47,996 bases of DNA, taken from Myxococcales bacterium. GTDB taxonomy: Bacteria; Myxococcota_A; Polyangia; Polyangiales; Polyangiaceae. The stretch spans positions 1-47,996 of the forward strand of contig JAJZQG010000035.1 of assembly GCA_021847645.1 (NCBI GenBank), in the 5' to 3' direction. Positions 24,052 to 34,496 of this stretch are shown in pieces. Position numbers and translations under genes: made by a program. The notes beneath the pieces were generated by a model. That model did no database searches, was not told where the DNA came from, and saw nothing but the letters and a program-made list of their open reading frames with translations. The number at the start of each line of letters is the position of its first letter. Position 1 is the first letter of the stretch.

Positions 24052-25356
24052 GTGGCAAACGTTGCGCCGATGATCGTCTACAACTTGTTTCCGCTGCTGG
24101 CAGGGCCGTTTCCCGCGTGGACGCCTCACCTTCGGCGTGCGGCGGAGCTGGGGTTCCGGTGGCTGTTCGTGAATCCCATCCAGCGCTCGGGGGGCTCCCG
24201 CAGCCTGTACTCCATCGCGGACTACTTCGCGATCGACCCGAGGATGGTGGACGGCACCAGCGACGCGCCGCCGCTCGAGCAGGCCAGGGAGATGCTGCGC
24301 ACGGCTCGCGGGATGGGGCTCGACGCGATGGTGGATCTGGTGGTCAATCACTGCTCGATCGACGCGGCGATTGTGCGCGAGCACCCCGAGTGGATCGTCT
24401 GGGAAAGCCGTGGACGGGCCGCGAACCCGTTTGCCATGCAGAACGGCCGCAAGGTCGTCTGGGGCGACCTGGCCAAGATCGACCACGCGGGCACGCGCGA
24501 CAAGGATGGCCTTCATCGGTACTTCGCAAGCGTGGTCGAGTTCCTGATCGAGCTGGGATTCACGGGCTTTCGCTGCGACGCGGCCTACCAGGTGCCGCGC
24601 AGCTTCTGGTCGCGGCTCATCGGCGAGGTCAAGTCCAGGCACCCCGGCGTGATCTTCGTGGCCGAGACCCTGGGCTGCCCGCCCGACCTCACGCGCCGCA
24701 CGGCGTCCGCGGGATTCGACTACATCTTCAACTCGGCCAAGTGGTGGGACATGCACGGCCATTGGCTCATGGAGCAGTATGAGCTGACGCGCGAGATCGC
24801 GCCGTCGATTTCGTTTCCCGAGAGCCATGACACCGCCCGGCTGTTCGAGGAGACCGGGGGCAACGCGGCAGCCATGAGGCAACGTTATCTGTTTACGGCG
24901 CTGTTCTCTTCGGGCGTGATGATGCCCATCGGCTTCGAGTACGGCTTCCGCAAGCGCCTTCACGTCGTGAACACGACACCGGCGGACTGGGAGCCGGTGC
25001 ACCTGGACCTCACCGGCTTCGTTCGCCAGGTCAACGGGCTAAAGGCACAACATCAAGTGTTCCGCGAGGAATGCCCCACACAGCTGCTAGGCAGCCCGAA
25101 CCCGAACGTGCTGGTGATGTGGAAAGCCTCGACCACCAGCCGCGATGAGGCGCTGCTGATTCTCAACAAGGACGCCGAACATCGGCAGCGGTTCGCCGTC
25201 GACGACGTGGGCAAGCTGGTGCAGGCGGGGGCTCCGCTGGTGGACGTGACGCCCGACGCGGAGCCGTTGGCGCACATTCCGGCACCGTTCGAATACGAGC
25301 TGCGTCCCGGCGAGGGGCGGGTGATGATCACCTCCCGCGACACAAGTGAGGAATAG
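24052..25356 (+). CDS. GH13 alpha-amylase-family enzyme
   Basis: A 434-residue glycoside hydrolase family 13 protein, last gene of the dikinase operon. It starts at GTG 24052 behind GGAAAGGACGG, 22 bases after the barrel gene. All four catalytic regions are present: DLVVNHC, nucleophile D176 in GFRCDAAYQVP, acid/base E205 in FVAETLG, and D260 in FPESHDTARL. The opening (IVYNLFPLLAGPFPAWTPHL) recalls the catalytic domain of GlgE-type maltosyltransferases more than secreted amylases. There is no signal peptide, so it acts on cytoplasmic glucan. A hydrolase, transglycosylase or maltosyltransferase activity is possible; the sequence alone does not decide. Confidence 0.88.
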   Translation: MANVAPMIVYNLFPLLAGPFPAWTPHLRRAAELGFRWLFVNPIQRSGGSRSLYSIADYFAIDPRMVDGTSDAPPLEQAREMLRTARGMGLDAMVDLVVNHCSIDAAIVREHPEWIVWESRGRAANPFAMQNGRKVVWGDLAKIDHAGTRDKDGLHRYFASVVEFLIELGFTGFRCDAAYQVPRSFWSRLIGEVKSRHPGVIFVAETLGCPPDLTRRTASAGFDYIFNSAKWWDMHGHWLMEQYELTREIAPSISFPESHDTARLFEETGGNAAAMRQRYLFTALFSSGVMMPIGFEYGFRKRLHVVNTTPADWEPVHLDLTGFVRQVNGLKAQHQVFREECPTQLLGSPNPNVLVMWKASTTSRDEALLILNKDAEHRQRFAVDDVGKLVQAGAPLVDVTPDAEPLAHIPAPFEYELRPGEGRVMITSRDTSEE

Positions 25357-25364
25357 GCAGCGCG

Positions 25365-25586
25365 TCAGGTGTCCATCAGGCCCCCCGGGCCGTAAGATCT
25401 CCAAACCAGTCGGCAGTCGGAGCACTTCAAGGTGCCCTGCGCGTTGAAGTAGGTGGCGTATCCGGTGCTCGTGTCGCTCTTGGCGAGCGTGAGCTCGTCG
25501 TGGATGTGCGCATGGTTGACGCAAAGCCCGCGCCCGCACACCGAACATACTCCCCGCGCTTCCTCGTCACAGAACCAGCATCTCAT
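25365..25586 (-). CDS. Small Cys/His-rich zinc-finger-like protein
   Basis: A 73-residue protein with ten possible metal ligands: C3, C6, C14, C17, C22, H25, H27, H29, C55 and C58. The N-terminal half (CWFC...CSVCGRGLC...HAHIH) resembles a cross-brace or B-box zinc finger, as in DUF2180-type proteins; the final CSDC could complete a second site. It is the last gene of the minus-strand glucan operon, 111 bases after the debranching enzyme, and its stop is nine bases from the stop of the convergent GH13 gene. Function unknown; a protein-protein adaptor for the glucan enzymes is possible, but this is only context. Confidence 0.75.
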   Translation of the reverse strand: MRCWFCDEEARGVCSVCGRGLCVNHAHIHDELTLAKSDTSTGYATYFNAQGTLKCSDCRLVWRSYGPGGLMDT

Positions 25587-25697
25587 CGAGGCTCTCCCCG
25601 CAAGCGATTCGCCATGCCCCAGTGAACGCGTCGGTTCTAGCTCCGTTGCCAGGGTGAAGTCAACCGCCCCCGGCGCCTTGGCTTCGTGACCCCAGCC

Positions 25698-27755
<2,058 letters not shown>

Positions 27756-27787
27756 TCCCTCCCTGGCCTTTCCTTCGGAACCTCGCC

Positions 27788-29404
27788 TCAGCTGGTCTCG
27801 GTCTGCACGTGGCCCGGCTCGCCGAACAGCGTGAAGTCGACGTCGGGAAACAGGTCGTCCATCTGCTCGAGCGCCCGCAGCTTGGCCGGCTCGATCTCAC
27901 CGCGCTCCACGTCGTGCGCAAGGTCGTGAAACCGCGCCAGGTGATCGAGGAACCGGCGCCGCGCGTACTGCTCCGTCGTGCCTGCCGTGATCATGAACGG
28001 CCAGTCCGACGATTGGGCCAACAGCAGCTCCCGGGCTGCCTGGCGCAAGGCCCTGGCGCGTACGTCATGGGGCGCGTCCGACCCCCCCGCGCTTGCCAGC
28101 GTCGCCATCCGTGCCGACGCCTCCCGAAGCGGCCTCCACATCCATGCCGTGGAGGTGTTGAGCCAATGCTCGCCGTAACCGTTGTGGCCCCAACTGCTGG
28201 GGGAGGGAACGGCCTTCTGGTGAACGGGGTAGTCGGCGAGGTAGGCTCCCGGTGTGCCCAGCTCCAGGGCGTCGTTTCCCGCGGCGAGCAGCCTCATGAC
28301 CTGGTCGATCCACTGGGGGCCCTCGAACCACCAGTGGCCGAACAGCTCGGCGTCGTAGGGTGACACGATCACGGCAGGGCTGGGCATGCGGCCGGACGCG
28401 TGCCTCACCTGGTCCGCGCAGCGCCGCACGAAGTCCGCCGCGTGCCGGTGCGCCGCCTCGCGTCCCTGGTCCGGGTTGTACAGATCCTTGTGGTCACCGC
28501 GTCCGGTGATGCGGTGGTACTTGATGCCCGTGGAGCTGCGCACACCCGGCGCGTACTGGAACGCCTCGAGGTAGCCCTGCTCCAGGTCGAAGCCGATGTC
28601 CCGGTAGTAGTCGCGATATACCGGGTCCGCCGGGTATCCCACCTTGCTGCTCCACACCAGGCGCGAGGTCGCCGGGTGCCGCGCGAACGCAGCGACTCCC
28701 GACGGCATGTACACCGGCGCGTGGACCCCGAACACCGGCCGCGGCTCCGCATGCTCGAGCGCGTGGGACTCGAGTATCGTGTAGCGGATTCCGGCGCTCG
28801 CCAGCTCACGATCCAGCCCGGGGTAGTAGCCGCATTCGGGAAGCCACAGCCCCCTGGGCTTGCGGCCGAACAGCCGCTCGTGCTCGTGCACCGCGCACTG
28901 CACCTGAGCCCGGATCGTCCCCGGCTCGCCACAGAACGCCGGCAGGTAGCCGTGCGTCGCCGCGCACGTAATCAGCTCCACCAAACCCTCTGCCGCGTAG
29001 TCGCGAAATACCTGCAGCAGCCGTGTGCCCGCCCGGTCCACGAAGACCTCCCTGGCCTCCCCGAACAGCCGCCGGTACATCTGCGCCAGGTGGTTGACCT
29101 CCGGCCAGTTTCGCGTCCGCTCGACCTCGGCGTCCGCAAGCCGCATCAACAGCTCCACGTGTTGCAGATAGCGCTGCCGAAGCGCCTCGCTCTCCAGCAT
29201 AGCGGCCAGCGTCGGCGAGATCGACAGCGTGAGCCTGAATGGTACGTGGTCGTCGCGCATGCGGTCGAAGAACTTGACGAGCGGAACGTAGGTCTCCGTG
29301 ACCGCTTCGAACAGCCAACGCTCCTCGAGGAAGCGCTCGTACTCGGGGTGGTGCACGTACGGCAGGTGGGCGTGCAGGACCAGGAACAGGTATCCCTTGG
29401 GCAT
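27788..29404 (-). CDS. GH57 1,4-alpha-glucan branching enzyme
   Basis: Cuts alpha-1,4 chains and re-attaches them as alpha-1,6 branches. The 538-residue protein matches the GH57 branching family: HAHLPYVHHPE at 11-21, nucleophile E190 in GLWLPECGYYPG, acid D351 in SPYDAELFGHWWFEG, and a C-terminal helical domain with the family's DUF1957-like character. The ATG at 29404 is preferred; a GTG directly before it (29407) would add one residue. It sits between the third GT4-type gene (39 bases upstream) and glgX (32 bases downstream). It would supply the branching activity of the locus in place of a GH13 GlgB. The hydrolytic GH57 amylases share motifs, so biochemical proof is still needed. Confidence 0.93.
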   Translation of the reverse strand: MPKGYLFLVLHAHLPYVHHPEYERFLEERWLFEAVTETYVPLVKFFDRMRDDHVPFRLTLSISPTLAAMLESEALRQRYLQHVELLMRLADAEVERTRNWPEVNHLAQMYRRLFGEAREVFVDRAGTRLLQVFRDYAAEGLVELITCAATHGYLPAFCGEPGTIRAQVQCAVHEHERLFGRKPRGLWLPECGYYPGLDRELASAGIRYTILESHALEHAEPRPVFGVHAPVYMPSGVAAFARHPATSRLVWSSKVGYPADPVYRDYYRDIGFDLEQGYLEAFQYAPGVRSSTGIKYHRITGRGDHKDLYNPDQGREAAHRHAADFVRRCADQVRHASGRMPSPAVIVSPYDAELFGHWWFEGPQWIDQVMRLLAAGNDALELGTPGAYLADYPVHQKAVPSPSSWGHNGYGEHWLNTSTAWMWRPLREASARMATLASAGGSDAPHDVRARALRQAARELLLAQSSDWPFMITAGTTEQYARRRFLDHLARFHDLAHDVERGEIEPAKLRALEQMDDLFPDVDFTLFGEPGHVQTETS

Positions 29405-29443
29405 CACAATCCCCCTCGAAAAGCGGGCGCGCCGCCGGTCGTC

Positions 29444-30748
29444 TCAACCCTCTGCAGCCGGGGGCTCTGGAGCCGGCGGCCCACGCAGCACCGTCTCCAG
29501 GTGCGCTGCCACCCCTGGCCAGCCCCAGTCGTGTACGAGCTTGTCGTGGCCCGCCTGGCCGATGCGACGACCCAGGTCCGGGTCGAACAGCACGCGCTCG
29601 ATTCCCCATACGAGGCTGCCGCTGTTCGGATAGACCAGCACCGAGTTGCCCTCGTGCTCGCAGATGCCCGCACCCACGTCGTGAGTAGCCACTACCGGCC
29701 GTCGTGCCGCCCAGCCCGCCAGGATCTCCCAATCCTCGGTGCGCGTGCGGCTTGGCACCACGACGATGTCGCTGGCCGCCACAAGCTCCCGGAGCTGTTC
29801 GCCCCCGAGGTGCCCCACGACGCGTACGGCATAGTCCAGCAGCATGTAGCGCGATTGAACGCGCACCGGCCACAGCAGCTCGCCGTCGCCCACGAAGATC
29901 ACGCGCACCTGCGGGTGGTTGCGCAGGACCGGCGGCACCGCCTTGATCAGCAGGTCGGGCCCGTGGGCATGATTCATGTCTCCGATGTACAGCACCGTCG
30001 GGTCCACCGGTCCGATCGCATAACGGGCCTTGACCTCGCCCGGGTCCAGGCTCGACTGGAACTCGTGCGCGGGAAACGGCTGACGAGCGTAGTGCAGGTG
30101 ATCGCGCACCGAGGGCGCGAGCTGCTCGGCATGCAACGCGGCATCCCCGTCGCGGACCACGATCGCCTGGGCACCGAGGATTCCCTCGCGTTCGATTCGC
30201 TTGATCTCGAGGCTGCTGTGCGTCGACATGTCCGAGCGCTGCGTCTCGAGGGACTGCAGCGACAGCACACGGCGGGAGACGGCAGCGGCAGGCAGCGCGA
30301 GCATGGCCGGGATCGCCTGCCATTCGTGCGCGAGCACGTGCACCTCGCCCCGTCCCGCTACGTCCCGCAGCAGCCCGTCGCGCACGCGTTCGCCGAACTG
30401 CGTTGCGGTGGACAGGAGATCCGGGCCAGCGTCCAGGTTCACCACGCGGGCTGTCACGCCCGGGATCGGCCCTGCAGGCGGCTCTCGCCCGTAGTACAAG
30501 ACGTCGTAGCCCGTCTGCGCGAGCGCACCCGCCTCGGCGATGGCCCGCTGCACCACGGGGCTGTCGGGCGACGACGCGCACAAGACGACGAGGGTCTTGC
30601 GGCGCTTCGGGGCGAGCGCCTGCTCAGGCTCGGTCCCTTGCTGGCGCTTCGCCCGCGCCTTGGCCACGGGTCCCCGTCTGCGCCCCGTCGGTGTTATCGG
30701 CTCGCGTCCTCGTGCTTGGCTCAGCCCCTCTTCCGGCAACATGCTCAT
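29444..30748 (-). CDS. GT4-fold protein lacking donor-site residues
   Basis: A 434-residue GT-B protein, similar in order to the operon's first glycosyltransferase, after a basic N-terminal tail of about 50 residues. The C-terminal Rossmann half is recognisable (VLYIGDMNHAHGPDLLIKAV, later VVVPSRTRTEDWEILAGW). But the GRLxxxKG arginine and lysine that bind the donor phosphates read D and H, and the EX7E motif has lost its second glutamate (A in its place). It is therefore unlikely to work like a standard GT4 enzyme; a regulatory or glucan-binding pseudoenzyme is plausible. ATG 30748 follows GAGGTGAGAG. Translated third in the operon. Confidence 0.82.
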   Translation of the reverse strand: MSMLPEEGLSQARGREPITPTGRRRGPVAKARAKRQQGTEPEQALAPKRRKTLVVLCASSPDSPVVQRAIAEAGALAQTGYDVLYYGREPPAGPIPGVTARVVNLDAGPDLLSTATQFGERVRDGLLRDVAGRGEVHVLAHEWQAIPAMLALPAAAVSRRVLSLQSLETQRSDMSTHSSLEIKRIEREGILGAQAIVVRDGDAALHAEQLAPSVRDHLHYARQPFPAHEFQSSLDPGEVKARYAIGPVDPTVLYIGDMNHAHGPDLLIKAVPPVLRNHPQVRVIFVGDGELLWPVRVQSRYMLLDYAVRVVGHLGGEQLRELVAASDIVVVPSRTRTEDWEILAGWAARRPVVATHDVGAGICEHEGNSVLVYPNSGSLVWGIERVLFDPDLGRRIGQAGHDKLVHDWGWPGVAAHLETVLRGPPAPEPPAAEG

Positions 30749-30767
30749 CTCTCACCTCGTGGCGATC

Positions 30768-32567
30768 CTAGGATTGCGTCAGCTCCACGAACTGCTCGGC
30801 GCACAGCTCGGCGAATCGGCGTGCGACCAACTGCCAGCCCGGCGGGCCGTCGTTCGGCGCACGCCCATGCTCGCCCATCTCTTGCGCATGATACGGATCC
30901 CCCAAAACCCTGTCCGCCGCCCACACGATCGACCCCGGGTTGTCGTACGTGACAATCCCGTCGTGCTCGTGCTGCACCAGGTGGCATGGCCCGCTGACCG
31001 TCGTGACCACCGCGCGACCGGCTCGCCTGGCCAGCCCCACTACCTGGTCGTCGCCGTACACGCGCCGCCGCGACGGCAACACGACCGCCTCGGACGCGCG
31101 TAGCAGCAACGCCAGACGATCCCGGTCCAGATGGCCCGTGGTGCGCAGAGCGTGCGCGACGCCCAGCTGATGGGCACGATGCCACAACGAGTCGTGCATT
31201 GGCCCGTTGCCCACGAGCACGACGCGCGCGCAGCCCACTCGTCCCAATACCACGGGCAGCGCCTCGAGCAGCAGGTCAGGTCCCGCCTCCCAATCGAGGG
31301 GGCCCACGAAGGTCAGCAGCCGGTCGAAGGGGCCGAGCCCAAAGCTCTTCTTGATCTCCCCCGCGTCGAACGGGCAGTCCCACACGTCCACGCCGCGGCC
31401 TTGCATGGGAAAGGCGTGAATGCGATCGACCGGCAATCCCAGGTCCTCCGGCGCCCGCCCGCGAAGCCAGTCCGGGACCAGCACGCAGTCGACGACATGG
31501 GCAACCTCGCGCTCGAGCTTCTCGATCTCCAGGGAAAGCTCCGAGGGCTCGCTGCCGTTTCGCCGAAGCGCCTCCGTGGAGGTCATCGACAGCACGCTCG
31601 GGCACGTGCCGACCCACGGTGCCAGGGCGCTCGCCCACTCGTGCAGGTGAAACAGATCGAACGCGGGCTCGTCTTTCGCTGCCCGATCGAAGGCTTGCGC
31701 AAAGGCCCAGGCCGCGTCGGCGGCGCTGCGGGGCTCGCCGAGCGACAGCCCGTGTACCGTCACCCCCGCGTCCTCGAAGCGAATCGGCGCGCCCGAGGGC
31801 GACGGCACGAACAGGTGCACGGCGTGGCCAGCGCGGGCGAGCTCGACGGCAAGACTGGATACGTAAGAGGCCAGCGGGGTCTGGGAGCCGAGCTGGGTGC
31901 ATTCGAACGCAAGGACCGCGACACGCAGGCCCGAACGAAGGCGCGGCCGCTTGCGTTCATGGACGTAGGTGTCGCCTTCCCAGGGGCTCGCCACGACCTC
32001 GGGCTGCAGGGAGTCATCCACGTACAAGGCAGTCGTGTCCGAGCATCGCGAGGGCGAGGCGGACGGGAGCTGGACGGTGACCGATCGCGCGGCAGCGACG
32101 AATTCGCCGTTGTGCAGCAGGAATCCGGGCTCGGCGAGCTGGCTCGTGCCCGCGCGCGGCAGGCGGACGAAGGTCTCGCCCGCGACGCTGTCGAGCCCGA
32201 TGTCGAGGATGCTGTGGGCGTTGAACCCGTTGAAGTCGATGAGGGACACGTCATAGAGGCGCAGCACGAGCCGGCAGCGATGCCAGGCGTCGCCCTTGCG
32301 CGCGGCGGTCTCCTGGATCCAGGCATCGGCGATGCGCCAGGATGCAAACGCCATGGTGGGGGTCACGGCCGCGAGCGATGCGCAGGATTCCGGCGCGGGA
32401 AGGTTCGCCAGCGGCCAGCGGGAGGCGATGTGCCACGCCCAATCCCTCATCTCTTGTGCCGTGACGAGCGACCGGGACGCAGGCGCCTCCCGTGCCGTGC
32501 CGCCGTCGCCGCGGACTGGCGGGTAGATGTCACGCACGACGACTTCACTTTCCGAGTATCCGTCCAT
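30768..32567 (-). CDS. DUF4912-GT4 fold fusion lacking donor-site residues
   Basis: A 599-residue protein. Residues about 60-165 are a DUF4912 domain (LRLYDVSLIDFNGFNAHSIL, then LPRAG and FVAAARS). From about 213 it is a GT-B fold of GT4 type. The donor-site motif reads GPLDWEAG instead of GRLxxxKG, and the EX7E region reads PSRRRVYGDDQVVG with neither glutamate, so catalysis as a normal GT4 enzyme is doubtful. DUF4912 is often found beside GH57 and glycogen genes in bacteria and may bind glucan. ATG 32567 is chosen because GAGGGGGGACC precedes it; an upstream start at 32600 has weaker support. Second gene of the operon. Confidence 0.82.
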   Translation of the reverse strand: MDGYSESEVVVRDIYPPVRGDGGTAREAPASRSLVTAQEMRDWAWHIASRWPLANLPAPESCASLAAVTPTMAFASWRIADAWIQETAARKGDAWHRCRLVLRLYDVSLIDFNGFNAHSILDIGLDSVAGETFVRLPRAGTSQLAEPGFLLHNGEFVAAARSVTVQLPSASPSRCSDTTALYVDDSLQPEVVASPWEGDTYVHERKRPRLRSGLRVAVLAFECTQLGSQTPLASYVSSLAVELARAGHAVHLFVPSPSGAPIRFEDAGVTVHGLSLGEPRSAADAAWAFAQAFDRAAKDEPAFDLFHLHEWASALAPWVGTCPSVLSMTSTEALRRNGSEPSELSLEIEKLEREVAHVVDCVLVPDWLRGRAPEDLGLPVDRIHAFPMQGRGVDVWDCPFDAGEIKKSFGLGPFDRLLTFVGPLDWEAGPDLLLEALPVVLGRVGCARVVLVGNGPMHDSLWHRAHQLGVAHALRTTGHLDRDRLALLLRASEAVVLPSRRRVYGDDQVVGLARRAGRAVVTTVSGPCHLVQHEHDGIVTYDNPGSIVWAADRVLGDPYHAQEMGEHGRAPNDGPPGWQLVARRFAELCAEQFVELTQS

Positions 32568-32621
32568 GGTCCCCCCTCGGGACGGCGGTGTCGCCCCCAT
32601 TCAACTGCGGCCGGTCGCGCC

Positions 32622-33785
32622 CTACGATAGATGCGCGTAGACTTCTTCGGTCTGCTGCGCGATCGAATCCCAGCTGAAGACGGCCTCCACGGCAGCCCTG
32701 CCGTTGCGCCCCATCCAGCGGCAGTGGTCGTGATTGGCCAGCAACGTTCCGAGGCCCCAGGCGACGGAGTCCTGTGTATCGTCGATCTTCAGGCCGTTGA
32801 TGTCGTGCCAGACGAACTCCTCGGGGCCGCCGCGACGTGTGGTCACCACGGGCTTCGAGGCGCTCCAGGCCTCGAGGATTACGATGCCGAACGGCTCGTT
32901 GTGGCTCGGTACACACACGATGTCGCAGGCCTTGTACAGGTTGACCAGCTCCTGGCCGGACTTGTGCCCCAACAGACGAATCGCGTGGGCCACCCCCAGG
33001 TGGTGCGCCGTCATGTACAGCTCGTTGCGCATGTGGCCGTCGCCCGCGAACACGAACTTGGTGTTCGGGTAGTAGCGCAGAATCGACGGCATGGCGCGCA
33101 CGAGCACGTCAGGGCCCTTCTGCACGACCAGGCGCCCGACGAACAGGATCATGGGGTCGAGCGGGCCGATCCCGTGTTGGACCTTGATACCGCCGGGGTC
33201 GACGTTGCCGTCGAACGCGGTGGCGTTTACACCGTTGTAGATCACGCTGACCTTGTCGTCGGGGAGCTGGTAGAGCCAGCGCACTTCGCTCTTGAGCTGG
33301 TTGGAGACGGTGATGACGTGGCTGGCGCAATAGGTGCCGTGACGCTCCTGGGCGGCAATGCGATCGGCCACGCCGCCGAAGAACCGGTTGCCGTTGCGGC
33401 CGAATTCGGTCGAGTGCATGGTCAACACGGTCTTTCGCCCGCGCCCTTCGCGCGCCCAGACCGCAGCGTTGGCCGTCATCCAGTCATGGGCATGAAGCAC
33501 ATCGAAGGGGCCGACGAAGTCCTCCACGGCCCATGCTTCGCGCACGAACGAGCGGCACATGTCGTTGCACTCGTCGACGAAGCTGGGCTGCAAGGCAAAG
33601 CTGCAGCGATGGTAGTGCACGTCGTGGACATTCTCGTAGGCGGGTTGGCCGGGACCTTGGCGCGTGAACACATGTACCTCATGGCCCCTGCGCTGCAATC
33701 CGGCTGCCAGCTCGGTGGCATGGACCGCCACGCCTCCCACCGGAATCGAATGCAATGACTCCCACGCAAAAATGCCGACTCTCAT
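32622..33785 (-). CDS. GT4 glycosyltransferase, probable alpha-glucan synthase
   Basis: A 387-residue GT-B glycosyltransferase and the first gene of the minus-strand glucan operon. The N-terminal domain begins MRVGIFAWES with the GGVAVHATELA loop; the acceptor side has HAHDWMT. The donor side is intact: R218 and K223 in FVGRLVVQKGPDVLV, and E297/E305 in NEPFGIVILEAW (EX7E). Similar GT4 enzymes stand in for GlgA glycogen synthase in some bacteria and archaea, and the neighbourhood (GH57 brancher, GlgX, GWD) favours that role. The nucleotide sugar cannot be read from sequence; a polysaccharide or trehalose-type transferase is the alternative. Start ATG 33785 follows GGGGGGAACG. Confidence 0.9.
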   Translation of the reverse strand: MRVGIFAWESLHSIPVGGVAVHATELAAGLQRRGHEVHVFTRQGPGQPAYENVHDVHYHRCSFALQPSFVDECNDMCRSFVREAWAVEDFVGPFDVLHAHDWMTANAAVWAREGRGRKTVLTMHSTEFGRNGNRFFGGVADRIAAQERHGTYCASHVITVSNQLKSEVRWLYQLPDDKVSVIYNGVNATAFDGNVDPGGIKVQHGIGPLDPMILFVGRLVVQKGPDVLVRAMPSILRYYPNTKFVFAGDGHMRNELYMTAHHLGVAHAIRLLGHKSGQELVNLYKACDIVCVPSHNEPFGIVILEAWSASKPVVTTRRGGPEEFVWHDINGLKIDDTQDSVAWGLGTLLANHDHCRWMGRNGRAAVEAVFSWDSIAQQTEEVYAHLS

Positions 33786-33831
33786 CGTTCCCCCCGGGAC
33801 TCGAAGACCGAGTCATTTTCCCCTTGGGCGA

Positions 33832-33878
33832 CGCAGGTTCGGAGCGAAGCCCCCGAAGTCGCCTGCCGCGAACCTGCG
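33832..33878. promoter_or_regulatory. Inverted repeat CGCAGGTTCG / CGAACCTGCG
   Basis: Perfect 10-bp arms are separated by 27 bases, 47-93 bases upstream of the first glucan-operon start on the minus strand. In the 5' untranslated RNA of that operon it would form a stable stem; as DNA it could be a two-half-site operator. Confidence 0.4.
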
Positions 33879-34072
33879 GTTCCCCACCCAACGCTCTGAT
33901 TCCCAGCGATTGTGTCCCTGACGACGCCGCGCCAGGCTCATCACTCCAACAAGTCGGGAGTTGCGTCCTGCGCGTTCTCTCCCTTCCAGCTCACCCCCGC
34001 GCGCGAGCGCGCTGCCCCCTGCATGCCATCAGCCGCCCACCCGCCGCAAGCGGCTATCTCGGATAGCGCCCG

Positions 34073-34087
34073 GGTACTGAAAGTACC
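34073..34087. promoter_or_regulatory. GGTA-N7-TACC palindrome, site 5 (upstream of the GT4/GH57/glgX operon)
   Basis: GGTACTGAAAGTACC is a perfect 6-bp-arm palindrome with flanking context CGGGTAC...GTACCAG, like sites 3 and 4. It lies 288 bases before ATG 33785 of the minus-strand operon and 409 bases before the plus-strand NifX-FKBP start. Confidence 0.55.
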
Positions 34088-34496
34088 AGTGTCCGAGTGG
34101 CGGTCGGCGGCCTCCAATCCAAAGGTCATCCGGGGCCGACACCGCCGGGCTCCAGCCGTGCGCAGCATCGCCGCGCTTCAAGCTCGCATTCATGCTACGA
34201 GCCTTGGTTCGCTGGCCCCTTGACTTGCCGCTCGCCGTCCGCTGCGCCAGATCCCCGGCGCGTCTCGGCCTGGGCCGCGCGAGACTCCGGCAACAGCAAC
34301 AACTACGCGACGACGGCACCCACGGAGGAGTCCATGCCGAGCGTTGCGCGCCACGGTCATTGGCTCCACGCGCGTCCCAGACGTACAAGCGTGAACGCGG
34401 TTGGGACGATCACGCTTGTTCCTCAATTCGCGCGGCCGCCCTGGACAGCCATGCGCCGGGCGGGTATGAGACCTCAACCATCAAGGAGTCCCTACC

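Larger units (their letters stand above)
33786..34496. other. Large divergent intergenic region with several palindromes
   Basis: This 711-base region lies between the head of the minus-strand glucan operon and the NifX-FKBP gene. It holds an inverted repeat CGCAGGTTCG/CGAACCTGCG (33832-33841 and 33869-33878), a small GCTAT/ATAGC repeat (34053-34067) and GGTA-N7-TACC site 5 (34073-34087). The open frames across it look like shadows, rich in Arg and Pro. It should contain promoters for both flanking genes. A small RNA is possible but not shown. Confidence 0.5.
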
